Source: Lutibaculum sp963816555
GTDB lineage: Bacteria > Pseudomonadota > Alphaproteobacteria > Rhizobiales > Tepidamorphaceae
Length of the DNA: 64,000 nucleotides
Assembly (NCBI GenBank): GCA_963816555.1
Contig: CAWFLD010000004.1
Coordinates: 620,001 to 684,000 of the forward strand
Direction: 5' to 3'
Positions within the stretch are counted from its first letter, which is position 1. Each line of letters begins with the position of its first letter. This document shows positions 7,973-19,378 of the stretch, piece after piece. The notes beneath the pieces were generated by a model. It worked only from the letters and a program-made list of their open reading frames with translations, did not search any database and was not told the origin of the DNA. A program made the translations under genes and the position numbers.

Positions 7973-8765
7973 TCAGATGCCGGCGAACCAGTCGTAGCCG
8001 CGGTCTTCCCAGTAGCCGCCACGGCCGCGGCCGAGCTGCCCGAAGCTCTCCACCAGCTCGATCTCCCTGATGTACTTCGCCATCTTGTAGCCGAGCTGGC
8101 GCTCGACGCGGACGCGCAACGGCGCACCGTTCGACACCGGCAGGACCTCGTCGTTGAGGCCGTAGGCGAGGATCGTCTGCGGGTGGCGCGCGTCGAGCAG
8201 GTCGATCGACTCGTAGTAGCGCACCGGCCCCTGGAAGCTGTTGCCGAGGCTGTCGTAGCAGTGGAAGACGACGTAGCGGGCCTGCGGCTTCACGCCCGCC
8301 TCGTCGAGCACGCGCGACAGCTGGACGCCCGTCCACTTGGCGATCGTGCTCCAGCCCTCGACGCAGTCGTGCCGGGTGATCTGGGTGCGCGCCGGCATGG
8401 CGCGCAACGCGGCGAGGCTCAGCGATTGCGGCCGCTCGACGAGGCCCGTCACCTTCAGCCGGTAAGGCGCGAAGGCGGCCGCGGCGAGCGACAGGTACGC
8501 CTCGTCCTGCGGGTTCGTCGAGCCGTTCGGCCGCTGCGGCTGGCGGATCTCGCTCTCGTCGTATTCCCGCGCCAGCCGGTCGGAGCCGAGCAGGAAGCGC
8601 TGGACCCGGTAGGTCAGGCCGTTCGCCCCCTCGAGCGACGCTGCGCACCGGCGCGCCGACCTGGAGAAGGTCGTCGAAGGCGTCGCAGCCGGCGAGCGGC
8701 GCGCTTGCGGCGACGAGGCCGGCGCCGCGCAGCAGCTGGCGGCGGCTCGGGTTGGGCGTCTTCAT
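7973..8765 (-). CDS. Tat-exported molybdopterin oxidoreductase (sulfite oxidase family), one apparent frameshift
   Basis: Periplasmic molybdenum-cofactor enzyme of the sulfite oxidase/YedY (MsrP) superfamily. The N-terminus has a twin-arginine motif (SRRQLLRG) followed by a lipobox (PLAGC), so it looks like a Tat-exported lipoprotein. The catalytic part shows HDCVEGWS, whose cysteine binds molybdenum, and FHCYDSLGNSFQGP. The reading frame changes near 8637: one extra base (G on the plus strand) separates DDLLQVGAPVRS from LEGANGLTYRVQRF. With it removed, the gene is 263 codons long and intact. It overlaps the upstream cytochrome b gene by four bases (ATGA), which marks the pair as a two-component redox enzyme. 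Substrate is not known; sulfur oxides, methionine sulfoxide and other small molecules are possibilities. Confidence 0.82.
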
Positions 8766-9607
8766 CGCGGCTGACCTTCCTCGTCGGCGTCGATCCGCAG
8801 GCGCCCCGTGATCATCGAGCGCAGCTCGTTGAACGGCCCGGCGAGCAGGACCATCAGGATGTGGACGACGAAGAACGCCACCAGAGACGCCATCGCCAGG
8901 AAATGGATGGTGCGCGCCGTCTGCCGGCCGCCGAACAGGTCGAGCAGCCACGGCCACGCGGCGTCCATGCCGGGCGACATCGTCAGCCCGGTCAGGATCA
9001 TCAGCGGGAAGAGGATGACGAGCACGACGCCGTAGGAGAGCTTCTGCAGCGGGTTGTAGGTGCGGGCGTGGTGGAACCTGAGCCGCGCGTGGTCGGCGAT
9101 GCTGCGCGGCGCCGCCCGGACGTCCCGCCCCGTCGGCACGATGTCGCGCCGGAAGTGGCCGTTTGCGAGGCTCGCGACGAGCCAGACCAGGAACACGCCC
9201 CCGAAGATCCACGCGAAGAAGAAGTGGACGACGCGCCCCGTCCCGAGGTCGCGGTAGGAGGGGATGGTCGCCCAGGCGGGGAAGCCCCGCACCTGCGCCT
9301 GCCCCTGCGGCCCGCTCACCCCGAGAACGCCCGTCGTCTCGAACTCGTGGCCGAACAGCGAGGTGACGCCGACGAGGCCGTCCTCGCCGCGCCGGGCGCC
9401 GATCGACAGGATGGAGTTGTCGAAGGCGAAGCCGGACTGCTGCCCGACATAGAGATCGGGGCGGGCGTTGAAGATCTGCAGCCCGCTCAGGAGCAGGAAG
9501 AACAGGCAGACCGCCCACGTCCAGTGCGTGACGCGCGTCCACGCCGAGTGGCGGTGGACCAGCGGGCGCTCGGCTGGTGCGTCGTAGGCCTTGTCGATCG
9601 TCGCCAT
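8762..9607 (-). CDS. Cytochrome b561-like membrane subunit, 281 aa
   Basis: Integral membrane di-haem cytochrome b (cytochrome b/b6, Ni-hydrogenase b-type subunit family). Four to five hydrophobic helices are visible with haem-ligand histidines in RVTHWTWAV, RVVHFFFAW, the ARTYNPLQKLSYG block and the ARTIHFLAM / FVVHILMV helices. It would pass electrons between the quinone pool and the molybdoenzyme encoded just downstream (4-base overlap). The ATG at 9607 has a GAGGTGG ribosome site; an in-frame start seven codons upstream was rejected. Confidence 0.85.
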   Translation of the reverse strand: MATIDKAYDAPAERPLVHRHSAWTRVTHWTWAVCLFFLLLSGLQIFNARPDLYVGQQSGFAFDNSILSIGARRGEDGLVGVTSLFGHEFETTGVLGVSGPQGQAQVRGFPAWATIPSYRDLGTGRVVHFFFAWIFGGVFLVWLVASLANGHFRRDIVPTGRDVRAAPRSIADHARLRFHHARTYNPLQKLSYGVVLVILFPLMILTGLTMSPGMDAAWPWLLDLFGGRQTARTIHFLAMASLVAFFVVHILMVLLAGPFNELRSMITGRLRIDADEEGQPR

Positions 9608-9731
9608 TGCCACCTCGTCCGGTTTCACGCCGGTTTACGCCGGCGGACGGGACGGCGGTAGGGAAGATGCGCCCGTCTCACGGCCTTTTGCCCCGGCCGT
9701 GATCCGGCCACACCGGGCCGTGAGGCGCGCG

Positions 9732-11211
9732 TCAGGGGCGCGCGGTGGCCGACAGCGGCTCGGCGACGCTCTCGAGGCTCTGGCCCTCGGCGGCGACGCC
9801 GAGCCAGACCTCCATGGCGGCCGCGCCCAGCATGAGCGCCGCGGCGGCGAGGTAGCCGTAGAAGACGTTCCACGCCGAGCCCGTGCCGATCAGCGTGCCG
9901 AACAGCCACGGCGCGACGATGCCGCCGGCGCCGGTGCCGAGCGAATAGAAGAACGAGATCGCCAGCGCCCGCGTCTCGAGCGGGAAGATCTCGCTCACCG
10001 TCAGGTAGGCCGAGCTCGCCGCCGGCGAGGCGATGAAGAAGATCGCGGTCCACAGCGCCGTCTGCGTCGCCGCCGTCAGCACGTCCTGCGTGAACAGGTA
10101 GCCGGTGACGACGAGGATCAGCGCCGAGATCGTGTAGGTCGCCGTGATCATCTGGCGGCGCCCGATCGTGTCGAAGAGGCGGCCGAGCACGAGCGACGCC
10201 GAGGAAGTTGCCGACCGCGAAGGGCAGGAGATAGAGGCCGGTGCTGCTCGACGGCACGTCGTAGAAGTTCGTCAGCACCATCGCGTAGGTGAAGAAGATC
10301 GCGTTGTAGAGGAAGGCCTGCGAGACCATCAGCGACAGGCCGAGCAGCGAGCGCCGCCAGTACTGGCCGAACATCGTGCTGACGATGACGCCGAAGCCGA
10401 AGCGCTTGTGCGGGTGGACGACGAGCGCGTCCGCCTCGCTCGTGTCCGACAGCTCCTGCCCGCTGTCGGCGGCGACCCGCCCCTCGATCTCCTCCATGGC
10501 CTGCTCCGCCTGGTCGCAATAGCCGTGCGTGACGAGCCAGCGCGGGCTCTCGGGCACGTGGCGGCGCACGAGCAGGATCAGGAGGCCGAGCACGGCGCCG
10601 ACGCCGAAGCCGATGCGCCAGCCCAGGTCGGGATCGAAGATGGCGGGGTCGAGCAGGACGAGCGTCGCGCCCGAGCCCAGCGCCGCGCCGACCCAGTACG
10701 AGCCGTTGATGTAGAGGTCGACCTGGCCGCGCACCCGCGCCGGGATCAGCTCGTCGATCGTGGAGTTGATGGCGGCATACTCGCCGCCGATGCCGGCTCC
10801 GGTGATGAAGCGGAAGGCGATGAAGCTCCACAGGTTCCACGAGAAGGCGGTGAGCAGCGCACCGGCGAGATAGACGACGAGCGTGACGAAGAAGAGCTTC
10901 TTGCGGCCGAAGCGATCGGTCAGGTAGCCGAACAGCAGCGAGCCGAGAACGGCGCCGGTGATGTAGAAGGAGGCGATCAGCCCGATCTCGCTCGACGTGA
11001 AGCCCAGCGTGTCGGCGTCCTGCAGGACCCCGCTCACCGCACCCTTCAGCGTCACCTCCAGGCCGTCGAGGATCCAGGTCACGCCGAGCGCGACGACGAT
11101 CAGCCAGTGAAAGCGCGACCACGGCAGGCGGTCGAGGCGCGCGGGAATCTGCGTTCGGATCTCGGGCTCGTCTCCGCTGCCCGTTGCGGCTGCCGTGTCC
11201 GTCGTCGCCAT
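9732..11211 (-). CDS. MFS transporter (sugar-porter-like), one apparent frameshift
   Basis: Major facilitator superfamily permease with 12 predicted helices. Signatures: LDGLEVTLKG at helix 1, GYLTDRFGRKK (the loop 2-3 motif), IGGEYAAINSTIDELIP in helix 4-5 typical of the metabolite/sugar porter group, and GRLFDTIGRRQ in loop 8-9. The frame changes near 10195 by one extra base: GNFLG continues as VLVLGRLFDTIG in the other frame. Corrected length is 492 codons with no other defect. It is followed by about 125 bases before the cytochrome b gene and stands alone. Substrate unknown. Confidence 0.82.
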
Positions 11212-11337
11212 CTGGGGTTCCCCGTCCCGTCCGGATCTGAAGCTTCAACCGGGAGAGGCAGATCCGGGTTCCCTCTGCGAAGCCGCCTGCGCCCCGGGCG
11301 TTCGGGCGGCGCAGCGGGCCGGGCGGCGGACAAGTGA

Positions 11338-11371
11338 AAGGGCGGCGGGACGCTTCGGTCCCGCCGCCCTT
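11338..11371 (-). terminator. Hairpin terminator of the glycine-zipper lipoprotein gene
   Basis: A 14-bp perfect stem (AAGGGCGGCGGGAC with GTCCCGCCGCCCTT) and a six-base loop. It lies 35 bases after the minus-strand stop at 11406; the T-run is short (TTTC). It is also downstream of nothing on the plus strand, so the minus reading is preferred. Confidence 0.65.
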
Positions 11372-11405
11372 CAGGCATTCCGTCGGCGCTTCAGGCGGCC
11401 GTGGC

Positions 11406-11672
11406 TCAGTAGCCGGCCGGGCAGCGCGCGGTGTAGGTGCGGCCGTACTTGTCGCGATAGCGGCACTGGCCGGACTCGGAAGCCTTGCCGATCAGGGCGC
11501 CGGCCACGGCACCCGCCGCGCCGCCGACGACCGCGCCGCCGACGCTGTTCGAGGCAATGCCGCCGATCGCCGCGCCCGTGGCGCCGCCGATCGTGGCGCC
11601 CTTCTCCGTCGGCGTGCAGGCGGCGACGGCGATGGCGAAGACCAGTGAAAAGATTGCGACGAAGATTCTCAT
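11406..11672 (-). CDS. Small glycine-zipper lipoprotein, 88 aa
   Basis: Predicted lipoprotein: signal MRIFVAIFSLVFAIAV followed by the lipobox AAC. The mature part is a long Gly/Ala zipper (GATIGGATGAAIGGIAS and GGAVVGGAAGAVAGALIG) of the YMGG/Rick_17kDa type, then a short tail with two cysteines (QCRYRDKYGRTYTARCPAGY). Such proteins sit in the outer membrane or periplasmic face and are often stress-related, though the role is not defined. The start at 11672 is chosen because it begins the signal peptide; longer in-frame starts upstream give no sensible N-terminus. A strong terminator hairpin follows. Confidence 0.78.
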   Translation of the reverse strand: MRIFVAIFSLVFAIAVAACTPTEKGATIGGATGAAIGGIASNSVGGAVVGGAAGAVAGALIGKASESGQCRYRDKYGRTYTARCPAGY

Positions 11673-11888
11673 ATACTGCGCTCCCCTTGGTGCTCTGATC
11701 GGGATGTTGGTCGTCGACAAGGCGCCGCTCGCGGAGGTCCCCGCATGCCGGCATCCCTTCCGACAGAGACGAGAGACGTCCTGCCCGCTCGCCATCTTTC
11801 GCCGAGGGAAGGTACTCCTTCGACCACATGACAATTCGTCAGGGCCGCTCATGTTCCTTCCCGTCGTGCGCCGGACGCTTTTTCCCCC

Positions 11889-12683
11889 TCACGCGAGGCT
11901 TTCGACGATGCCGCCCTCGACGCGGAGCGCGGCGCCGGTCGTCGCGGAGGCCTCGCGCGAGCAGGCATAGACGAACATGTGCGCGACCTCCTCGGGCGAG
12001 GCCTGGCGCCCGATGATCGAGGTCGGGCGGTCGCTCTTCACCATCTCGCGGCCGAACGCCTCGATCGACTTGCCCTGCCTCCTCGCCTCGTCGCCGACCA
12101 TCGCCTCGAAGCCTTCGGTCAGGGTCGGGCCCGGCAGCACCGAGTTGACCGTGACGCCGGTGCCGGCGGCCTCCTTGGCGAGGCCGCGGGCGAGCGCGAG
12201 ATAGGCCGTCTTCGTCACGCCGTAATGGATCATGTCGGGGGGCACGTTGAGCGCGGACTCCGACGAGGTGAAGACGATGCGGCCCCAGTTCCGCTCGATC
12301 ATGCCCGGCAGATAGTGCCGCGACAGCCGCACGCCCGACATCACGTTGACGTCGAAGATCTGCTGCCATTTCTCGTCGGTGATCTCGGCGAACGGCACGC
12401 CGCCGAACATGCCGGCATTGTTGACGAGGATGTCGGCCTGCGGCACCGCGTCGATCAAAGCCCCGCAGCCCTCGGCCGTGCCGACGTCGGCCGCCACGCC
12501 GCGCAGCTCGCCGGCACCCGGAACCTGCCGCACCGCCTCGACGGCGGCGTCCACCTCGTCCTGCTTGCGGCCGTTGACGACGATGCCGGCGCCGCAGGCG
12601 GCAAGGCCCCGCGCCACGGCGAAGCCGATGCCCTTGGTCGAGCCCGTGACGATGGCGGTCGTTCCGGTGAGGTCAATCTTCAT
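11889..12683 (-). CDS. Short-chain dehydrogenase/reductase (SDR), 264 aa
   Basis: Classical cytoplasmic SDR with TGSTKGIG at residues 13-20, NNAGMFGG, and catalytic YGVTKTAYLALARGLAKE; the PGPTLTEGF loop and a C-terminal AALRVEGGIVESLA end are of the 3-oxoacyl-ACP reductase-like subgroup. The catalytic Ser is in FTSSESAL. Full length and unbroken. It is divergent from the YrhK-like gene with about 200 bases between. Exact substrate unknown. Confidence 0.88.
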   Translation of the reverse strand: MKIDLTGTTAIVTGSTKGIGFAVARGLAACGAGIVVNGRKQDEVDAAVEAVRQVPGAGELRGVAADVGTAEGCGALIDAVPQADILVNNAGMFGGVPFAEITDEKWQQIFDVNVMSGVRLSRHYLPGMIERNWGRIVFTSSESALNVPPDMIHYGVTKTAYLALARGLAKEAAGTGVTVNSVLPGPTLTEGFEAMVGDEARRQGKSIEAFGREMVKSDRPTSIIGRQASPEEVAHMFVYACSREASATTGAALRVEGGIVESLA

Positions 12684-12889
12684 GGTGCAACCCTTCTCGT
12701 GAAACTCTCGGGCCTCTCCCGGGACGGAGGCGCCCGTCTCGTCGGCGACAAGGCGCGAGCGGCCCGGCCGGATCCATGGGCTCGCTTCCGGACCGGCCGT
12801 CGCTCCGGCCAGCCGCCGCCGGCGTCAGGCTTTGCTTCCGGGGCCCGGACCGCTATCCAGTGCACGCCAGCCAAGAAGGGAAGAACTCG

Positions 12890-13129
12890 ATGATGCGCTC
12901 GATGCTCCACACCCTCCTGCACGACTACGAATGGATACATCTGGGCCTGGGCCTCTCCGGCAACTTCATGTTCTTCGTCGGCTCGGTCCTGTTTCTGCCG
13001 ACGTTCGAGCCGTACAAGACGTTCGGCGTCTGGCTGTTCATCGTCGGCTCGTTCTTCATGCTGGTCGGCGCCGCCGGCAACTTCGCGAAGCAGGTCTGGA
13101 CCGTCGAGCATCCCGGCGAGAAGTGGTGA
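12890..13129 (+). CDS. YrhK-domain membrane protein, 79 aa
   Basis: Small inner-membrane protein with two hydrophobic helices (about 20-40, NFMFFVGSVLFLPTF, and 44-64, GVWLFIVGSFFMLVGAAG) of the YrhK-like family, function unknown. The double ATG at 12890/12893 follows an AGAAGGGAAG ribosome site; an open frame continues upstream to 12776 but without a ribosome site. Convergent with the PQQ dehydrogenase gene. Confidence 0.75.
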   Translation: MMRSMLHTLLHDYEWIHLGLGLSGNFMFFVGSVLFLPTFEPYKTFGVWLFIVGSFFMLVGAAGNFAKQVWTVEHPGEKW

Positions 13130-13151
13130 GCGGGCCGAGGCCTGAGGCAAC

Positions 13152-13176
13152 GGCGCACCGCCGGGGGCGATGCGCC
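13152..13176. terminator. Hairpin between convergent YrhK and PQQ dehydrogenase genes
   Basis: GGCGCA and TGCGCC arms, one mismatch, then CGCC/GGCG with a three-base loop. It lies between two convergent stops, 22 bases after one and 24 before the other. No T-run, so termination is only suggested by position. Confidence 0.4.
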
Positions 13177-13199
13177 GCTCGAGCCTCGTCCAGGCGTCG

Positions 13200-15465
13200 T
13201 CAGCCGCCCTGCGGCAGCGCGTAGGCGATCACCTCGTCGCCGATCGGCGTCTCCATGAAGTGATGGCCGCCGGGCGCGATCACCAGGTACTGCCGGCCGT
13301 CGACCTCGTAGGTCATCGGGTTGGCCTGGCCGCCCGCCGGCAGCTCGTCCTGCCAGACGACCTCGCCGGTCTCGACGTCGATCGCGCGGATCAGGTCGTC
13401 GGTCGTCGCGGCGACGAAGATCAGGCCGCCGGCCGTGACGACGGAGCCGCCATTGTTCGGCGTGCCGATCGTCACCGGCAGGTGCGACGGGATGCCGAAC
13501 GGGCCGTTCTTGCGCGCCGTGCCGAGCGGCTGGTCCCAGACCGTCTTGCCGGTCTTGAGGTCGATCGCCCGGATCCAGCCATAGGGCGGCTCCTTGCAGA
13601 GCATGCCCGTCAGCGGCACGCGCCAGCCGGCATTGACGTCGATCGCGTAGGGCGAGCCGGCCTGCGGGTCGCCGGCGCCCTCGGCGGGGCCTTGCCCGGT
13701 GCCCTGTCGACTTCCTTGCTGATCGGCGCGAGGTTGCGCTCGTCGGCCTCCTCGCGGGTCAGCAGCCGGTTGTAGTTCGGCATGTCGTTGTAGTTGGCGA
13801 TGATCAGGCCGCGCTCGGGATCGACCGCCACGCTGCCCCAGTCCGAGCCGCCGTTGTAGCCGGGATACTCGATCCAGTGCCGGTCGACCGTCGGCGGCGT
13901 GTAGATGCCGTCATAGGCCGCCTTGCGGAACTGGATGCGGCACCACAGCTGGTCGAGCGGCGTCACGCCCCACATGTCCCTTTCGGTCAGGTCGGACTTG
14001 CGCAGGCTGGCGTAGCCGGAGACCGGCTGGGTCGGCGAGATGTTGTCCGGCTCGACGCCGCCCGAGGGCGCGTCGACCTCCTCGACCGGGAACAGCGACT
14101 CGCCGGTGCGGCGGTTCAGCACGTAGATGTCGCCCTGCTTCGACGGCAGCACGATCGCCGGCACCGTGCCGCCGCCGTCCTGCGGGAAGTCGACGAGCGT
14201 CGCCTGCGAGCCGAGATCGTAGTCCCAGAGGTCGTAGTGCACCGTCTGGAAGTGCCAGGCCGGCTTGCCGGTCGTCACGTCGATCGCGACGAGCGAGGAT
14301 GAGAACTCGTTCTCGGCGTCGCTGCGGTTGCCGCCGTAATAGTCGACGGCGGAGTTGCCGAGCGGCAGGTAGACGTAGCCGAGCTCCTCGTCCGCCACCG
14401 CCGTCGTCCACATGTTCGGCGTGCCGCGCGTGTAGGTCTCGCCCTGCGGCGGCGTGCCGGTCAGGTCGGGCTTGCCGAGGTCCCACGCCCAGGCGAGCTC
14501 GCCGGTCACCGCGTCATAGCCGCGGATGACGCCGGAGGGCGCGTCCTCCGCCTGGCCGTCCTTGACCTGCGCCCCGGACACGATGACGCCGCGGACGATG
14601 GCCGGCGGCGCGGTCACGGAGTACCAGCCGGGCACCGTGCCGTCCTTCCAGATGCCTTCGTTCATGTCGACCTGGCCGTGCTCGCCGAAGTCCTCGCAGG
14701 GCTCGCCCGTCTCGGCGTCGACGGCGATGAGGCGCGCGTCGAGCGTGCCCTCGACGATGCGGCGCGGCGCAGGCCTCGCCCTCGGCCGCATCCGGATTGC
14801 GATAGAAGGCGACGCCGCGGCAGGTCGCGCCGTAGGGGATCGCGTCCGCCGACACCTTCGGGTCGTAGCGCCACTTCTCCTCGCCGGTCTCGGCGTCGAC
14901 CGCGATCAGGATGTTCATCGGCGTGCAGACATAGAGGTTCCGGCCGATCTTGAGCGGCGTGTTCTCCGGCGAGTACTTGCCCTCGGTCTTGCCGCTCGGC
15001 ATGTCGCCGGTGTGGTAGGTCCAGACCTGCTCCAGCTGGCCGACATTCTCCGGCGTGATCTGGTCGAGCGGCGAGTAGCGGCTGGCGTTCGGGCCGCCGC
15101 CCCAGAAGGGCCAGTCCTCGCCGGCCTGCAGTTGCGGCTGCGGCGTCGAGCGGTCGGCGCCGGCCGCGGCCGGCTGGGGCGCTGCGGCGGGCTGCTGGGC
15201 GGCGGTATCTGCCGGCTGGGCCGCGGGCGCGGCCGGCTCGGTCGCGGGAGCAGGCTGCTCGCCGGCCGGCGTAGCGGCCGGGGCGTCGCCCGGCGCCGGC
15301 TGCGCCGCCTGGTCGGGCGCCTGCGCCGGCGGGGTCTGCGTCGTCGCGTCCGGTGTCGTCGCGTCCTGTGTCGTCGTGTCCTGCGCGCCGGCCGGCGCCG
15401 CGGCGAGGGCGACGAAGCGCGGCCGAGGCAGCGAGGAGCGGAAGGCCGATGATGCGGATTCTCAT
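13200..15465 (-). CDS. PQQ-dependent glucose-type dehydrogenase, catalytic subunit, three apparent frameshifts
   Basis: Periplasmic quinoprotein that oxidises glucose or a related polyol/quinate and feeds electrons to ubiquinone. It starts with a signal peptide (MRIRIIGLPLLAASA), then a long Ala/Pro/Gln-rich linker, then an eight-bladed PQQ propeller beginning DWPFWGGGPNASRYSPLDQI and including YHTGDMPSGKTEGKYSPENTP, GATCRGVAFYRNP, HYDLWDYDLGSQATLVD and WQDELPAGGQANPMTYE, all typical of the glucose/quinate/shikimate family. Frame changes near 15417 (extra base), 14762 (extra base) and 13685 (missing base); after correction it is 754 codons. The family's membrane anchor is absent here and is encoded by the gene just upstream (14 bases between). 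The operon has an exact sigma-EcfG promoter. Needs PQQ; no pqq genes are in the window. Confidence 0.85.
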
Positions 15466-15479
15466 GTGTCTTGCTCTTC

Positions 15480-15878
15480 TCAGCGGCGGCGCAGGGCGGG
15501 GATGGTCAGGAGAACGAGGACCAGCACGACGGTCGGCGCGACCAGGCGCGGCACCTGCGCCCACCAGTCGAAGCCGGCCTCCCAGAAGGCCCAGACGACG
15601 GTGAACACCCAGGTCGCGAGATAGGCCCAGACGCCCGCCATCGACGCCTCGAACAGGAAATAGGCGGTGGCGAGCAGCCCGATCCCGGCGATGGCGTAGT
15701 ACCAGGAGCCACCGAGCCAGGCGAGGTAGAGGCCGCCGGCGAAGATCGGGATGCCGAACAGCAGCACGACCAGCGCGACCGCGAAGGTCGCCCAGTAGCC
15801 GGCGCCGCGGTTCGGCCGATAGTACTCCCGGTGCTCGTCGGCGTGCGACCACGTGCGGGTTGTGGAGGTGTCGGCCAT
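15480..15878 (-). CDS. Separate membrane-anchor domain of PQQ glucose dehydrogenase, 132 aa
   Basis: Integral membrane protein with four to five helices that matches the N-terminal domain of Gcd-type glucose dehydrogenase: GGLYLAWLGGSWYYAIAG, FEASMAGVWAYLATW and VVWAFWEAGFDWWAQVPRL are the recognisable blocks (the LGGSWYY and WEVGFDFWAL region in E. coli Gcd). In the usual enzyme this domain is fused to the propeller and binds ubiquinone; here it ends in IPALRRR with its own stop, 14 bases before the catalytic gene, so the enzyme is split into two polypeptides. ATG at 15878 follows an AAGGAG site. An exact EcfG-type promoter ends 23 bases upstream. Confidence 0.82.
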   Translation of the reverse strand: MADTSTTRTWSHADEHREYYRPNRGAGYWATFAVALVVLLFGIPIFAGGLYLAWLGGSWYYAIAGIGLLATAYFLFEASMAGVWAYLATWVFTVVWAFWEAGFDWWAQVPRLVAPTVVLVLVLLTIPALRRR

Positions 15879-15900
15879 GAGGATCTCCTTCTCCCCCGCC

Positions 15901-15926
15901 AACGACACGGTTCTGCCACAGGTTCC
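15901..15926 (-). promoter_or_regulatory. Sigma-EcfG-type promoter of the glucose dehydrogenase operon
   Basis: On the minus strand GGAAC (15922-15926) and CGTT (15901-15904) are spaced by 17 bases, an exact match to the alphaproteobacterial general stress promoter. The -10 element ends 22 bases before the ATG of the anchor gene, leaving room for the AAGGAG ribosome site. Confidence 0.65.
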
Positions 15927-15948
15927 GCAAAAATGCGCAATTTTTGCG
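15926..15948. promoter_or_regulatory. 23-base operator palindrome between gcd operon and uvrB
   Basis: Perfect 9-bp arms CGCAAAAAT and ATTTTTGCG with a 5-base centre, in an otherwise GC-rich region. Its left end touches the -35 element of the EcfG-type promoter of the glucose dehydrogenase operon, a typical position for an activator or a repressor; it is also 157 bases upstream of uvrB. The regulator is unknown. Confidence 0.55.
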
Positions 15949-16104
15949 ACATCCCGACGGGATGGCGGTGTACCCTACTGAAACGTCACGAGATTTCCGA
16001 CATGACGGCAGAACGCTGCACTGCGGGAAGGCGCCGCGCGGACGTGTCAGGAACCTTCTCCCCCTCCCCTCGCCATCCGGCGCCCGGCACGCCATATTCG
16101 GGCC

Positions 16105-18797
<2,693 letters not shown>

Positions 18798-18840
18798 CGA
18801 GGCGCCGGACCGACCTTCGACAGCGGCAGCGTCGGGAACC

Positions 18841-18855
18841 GTTCATCCCCGGTTC
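18841..18855 (+). promoter_or_regulatory. LexA-like direct repeat GTTC-N7-GTTC
   Basis: GTTC at 18841-18844 and 18852-18855 with seven bases between, matching the SOS box of alphaproteobacteria; a third GTTC follows at 18861. It lies 44 bases after the uvrB stop and 80 before the BA14K gene, so it is not in the uvrB promoter. About one such match is expected by chance in a window this size. Confidence 0.25.
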
Positions 18856-18934
18856 AGCTTGTTCCCGTCATAGAAGGTGTCATACGGGACGCCGCCGGGA
18901 CGGCGGCGGCCCGCCAGGTCGAGGAGACATCGTC

Positions 18935-19327
18935 ATGAAAGCAATGACCAAGAAGCTTGCCGCCGCAGGCCTCACTCTGGCGCTCGCCGCCACGGCGGTC
19001 CCGCTGACCGCCGGCACCGCGGACGCCGGCTGGCGCGGCCATCACGGGCACTACTATCACGGCCCCACCCGCTACTATCACGGCCCGTCCCGCTACTATT
19101 ACCGCCACCACGACAATGGCGGCGCGGTGGCGGCCGGCATTCTCGGGCTCGCGGCCGGTGCGATCGCCGCCGGCGCGATCGCCAACTCGCAGCCGGTCTA
19201 TCCGGCCCCCGCGCCCGTCTACGGCCGCTCGGACCACGAGGCGTACTGCTACTCGAAGTACCGGTCCTACGACGCCCGCACCGATACCTATCTCGGCTAC
19301 GACGGCTACCGGCACTACTGCCGCTGA
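18935..19327 (+). CDS. BA14K family exported protein, 130 aa
   Basis: Secreted protein of the BA14K family, first known as an immunoreactive, lectin-like Brucella protein. Signal peptide MKAMTKKLAAAGLTLALAA to TADA, then repeats of HYYHGPTRYYHGPSRYYYRHH, one Gly/Ala helix (GGAVAAGILGLAAGAIAAGAIA), and the BA14K signature with two cysteines: EAYCYSKYRSYDARTDTYLGYDGYRHYC at the very C-terminus. GAGGAG precedes the ATG. A good terminator follows. Role in the envelope or in carbohydrate binding is known only for the Brucella homologue. Confidence 0.85.
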   Translation: MKAMTKKLAAAGLTLALAATAVPLTAGTADAGWRGHHGHYYHGPTRYYHGPSRYYYRHHDNGGAVAAGILGLAAGAIAAGAIANSQPVYPAPAPVYGRSDHEAYCYSKYRSYDARTDTYLGYDGYRHYCR

Positions 19328-19351
19328 GCCATCCGGCAGCCGCGACCACAG

Positions 19352-19378
19352 AAGGCGCCCGCCCCCGCGGGCGCCTTT
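19352..19378 (+). terminator. Intrinsic terminator of the BA14K gene
   Basis: Stem GGCGCCCGC / GCGGGCGCC with a CCCC loop, extended by two A-T pairs and followed by TTTCTCGTT. It begins 25 bases after the stop. Confidence 0.75.

Noticed and set aside
15910..15925. LexA-like GTTC...GTTC before uvrB.
   Set aside because: The spacer is eight bases, not seven; part of it overlaps the EcfG -35 element that fits better.
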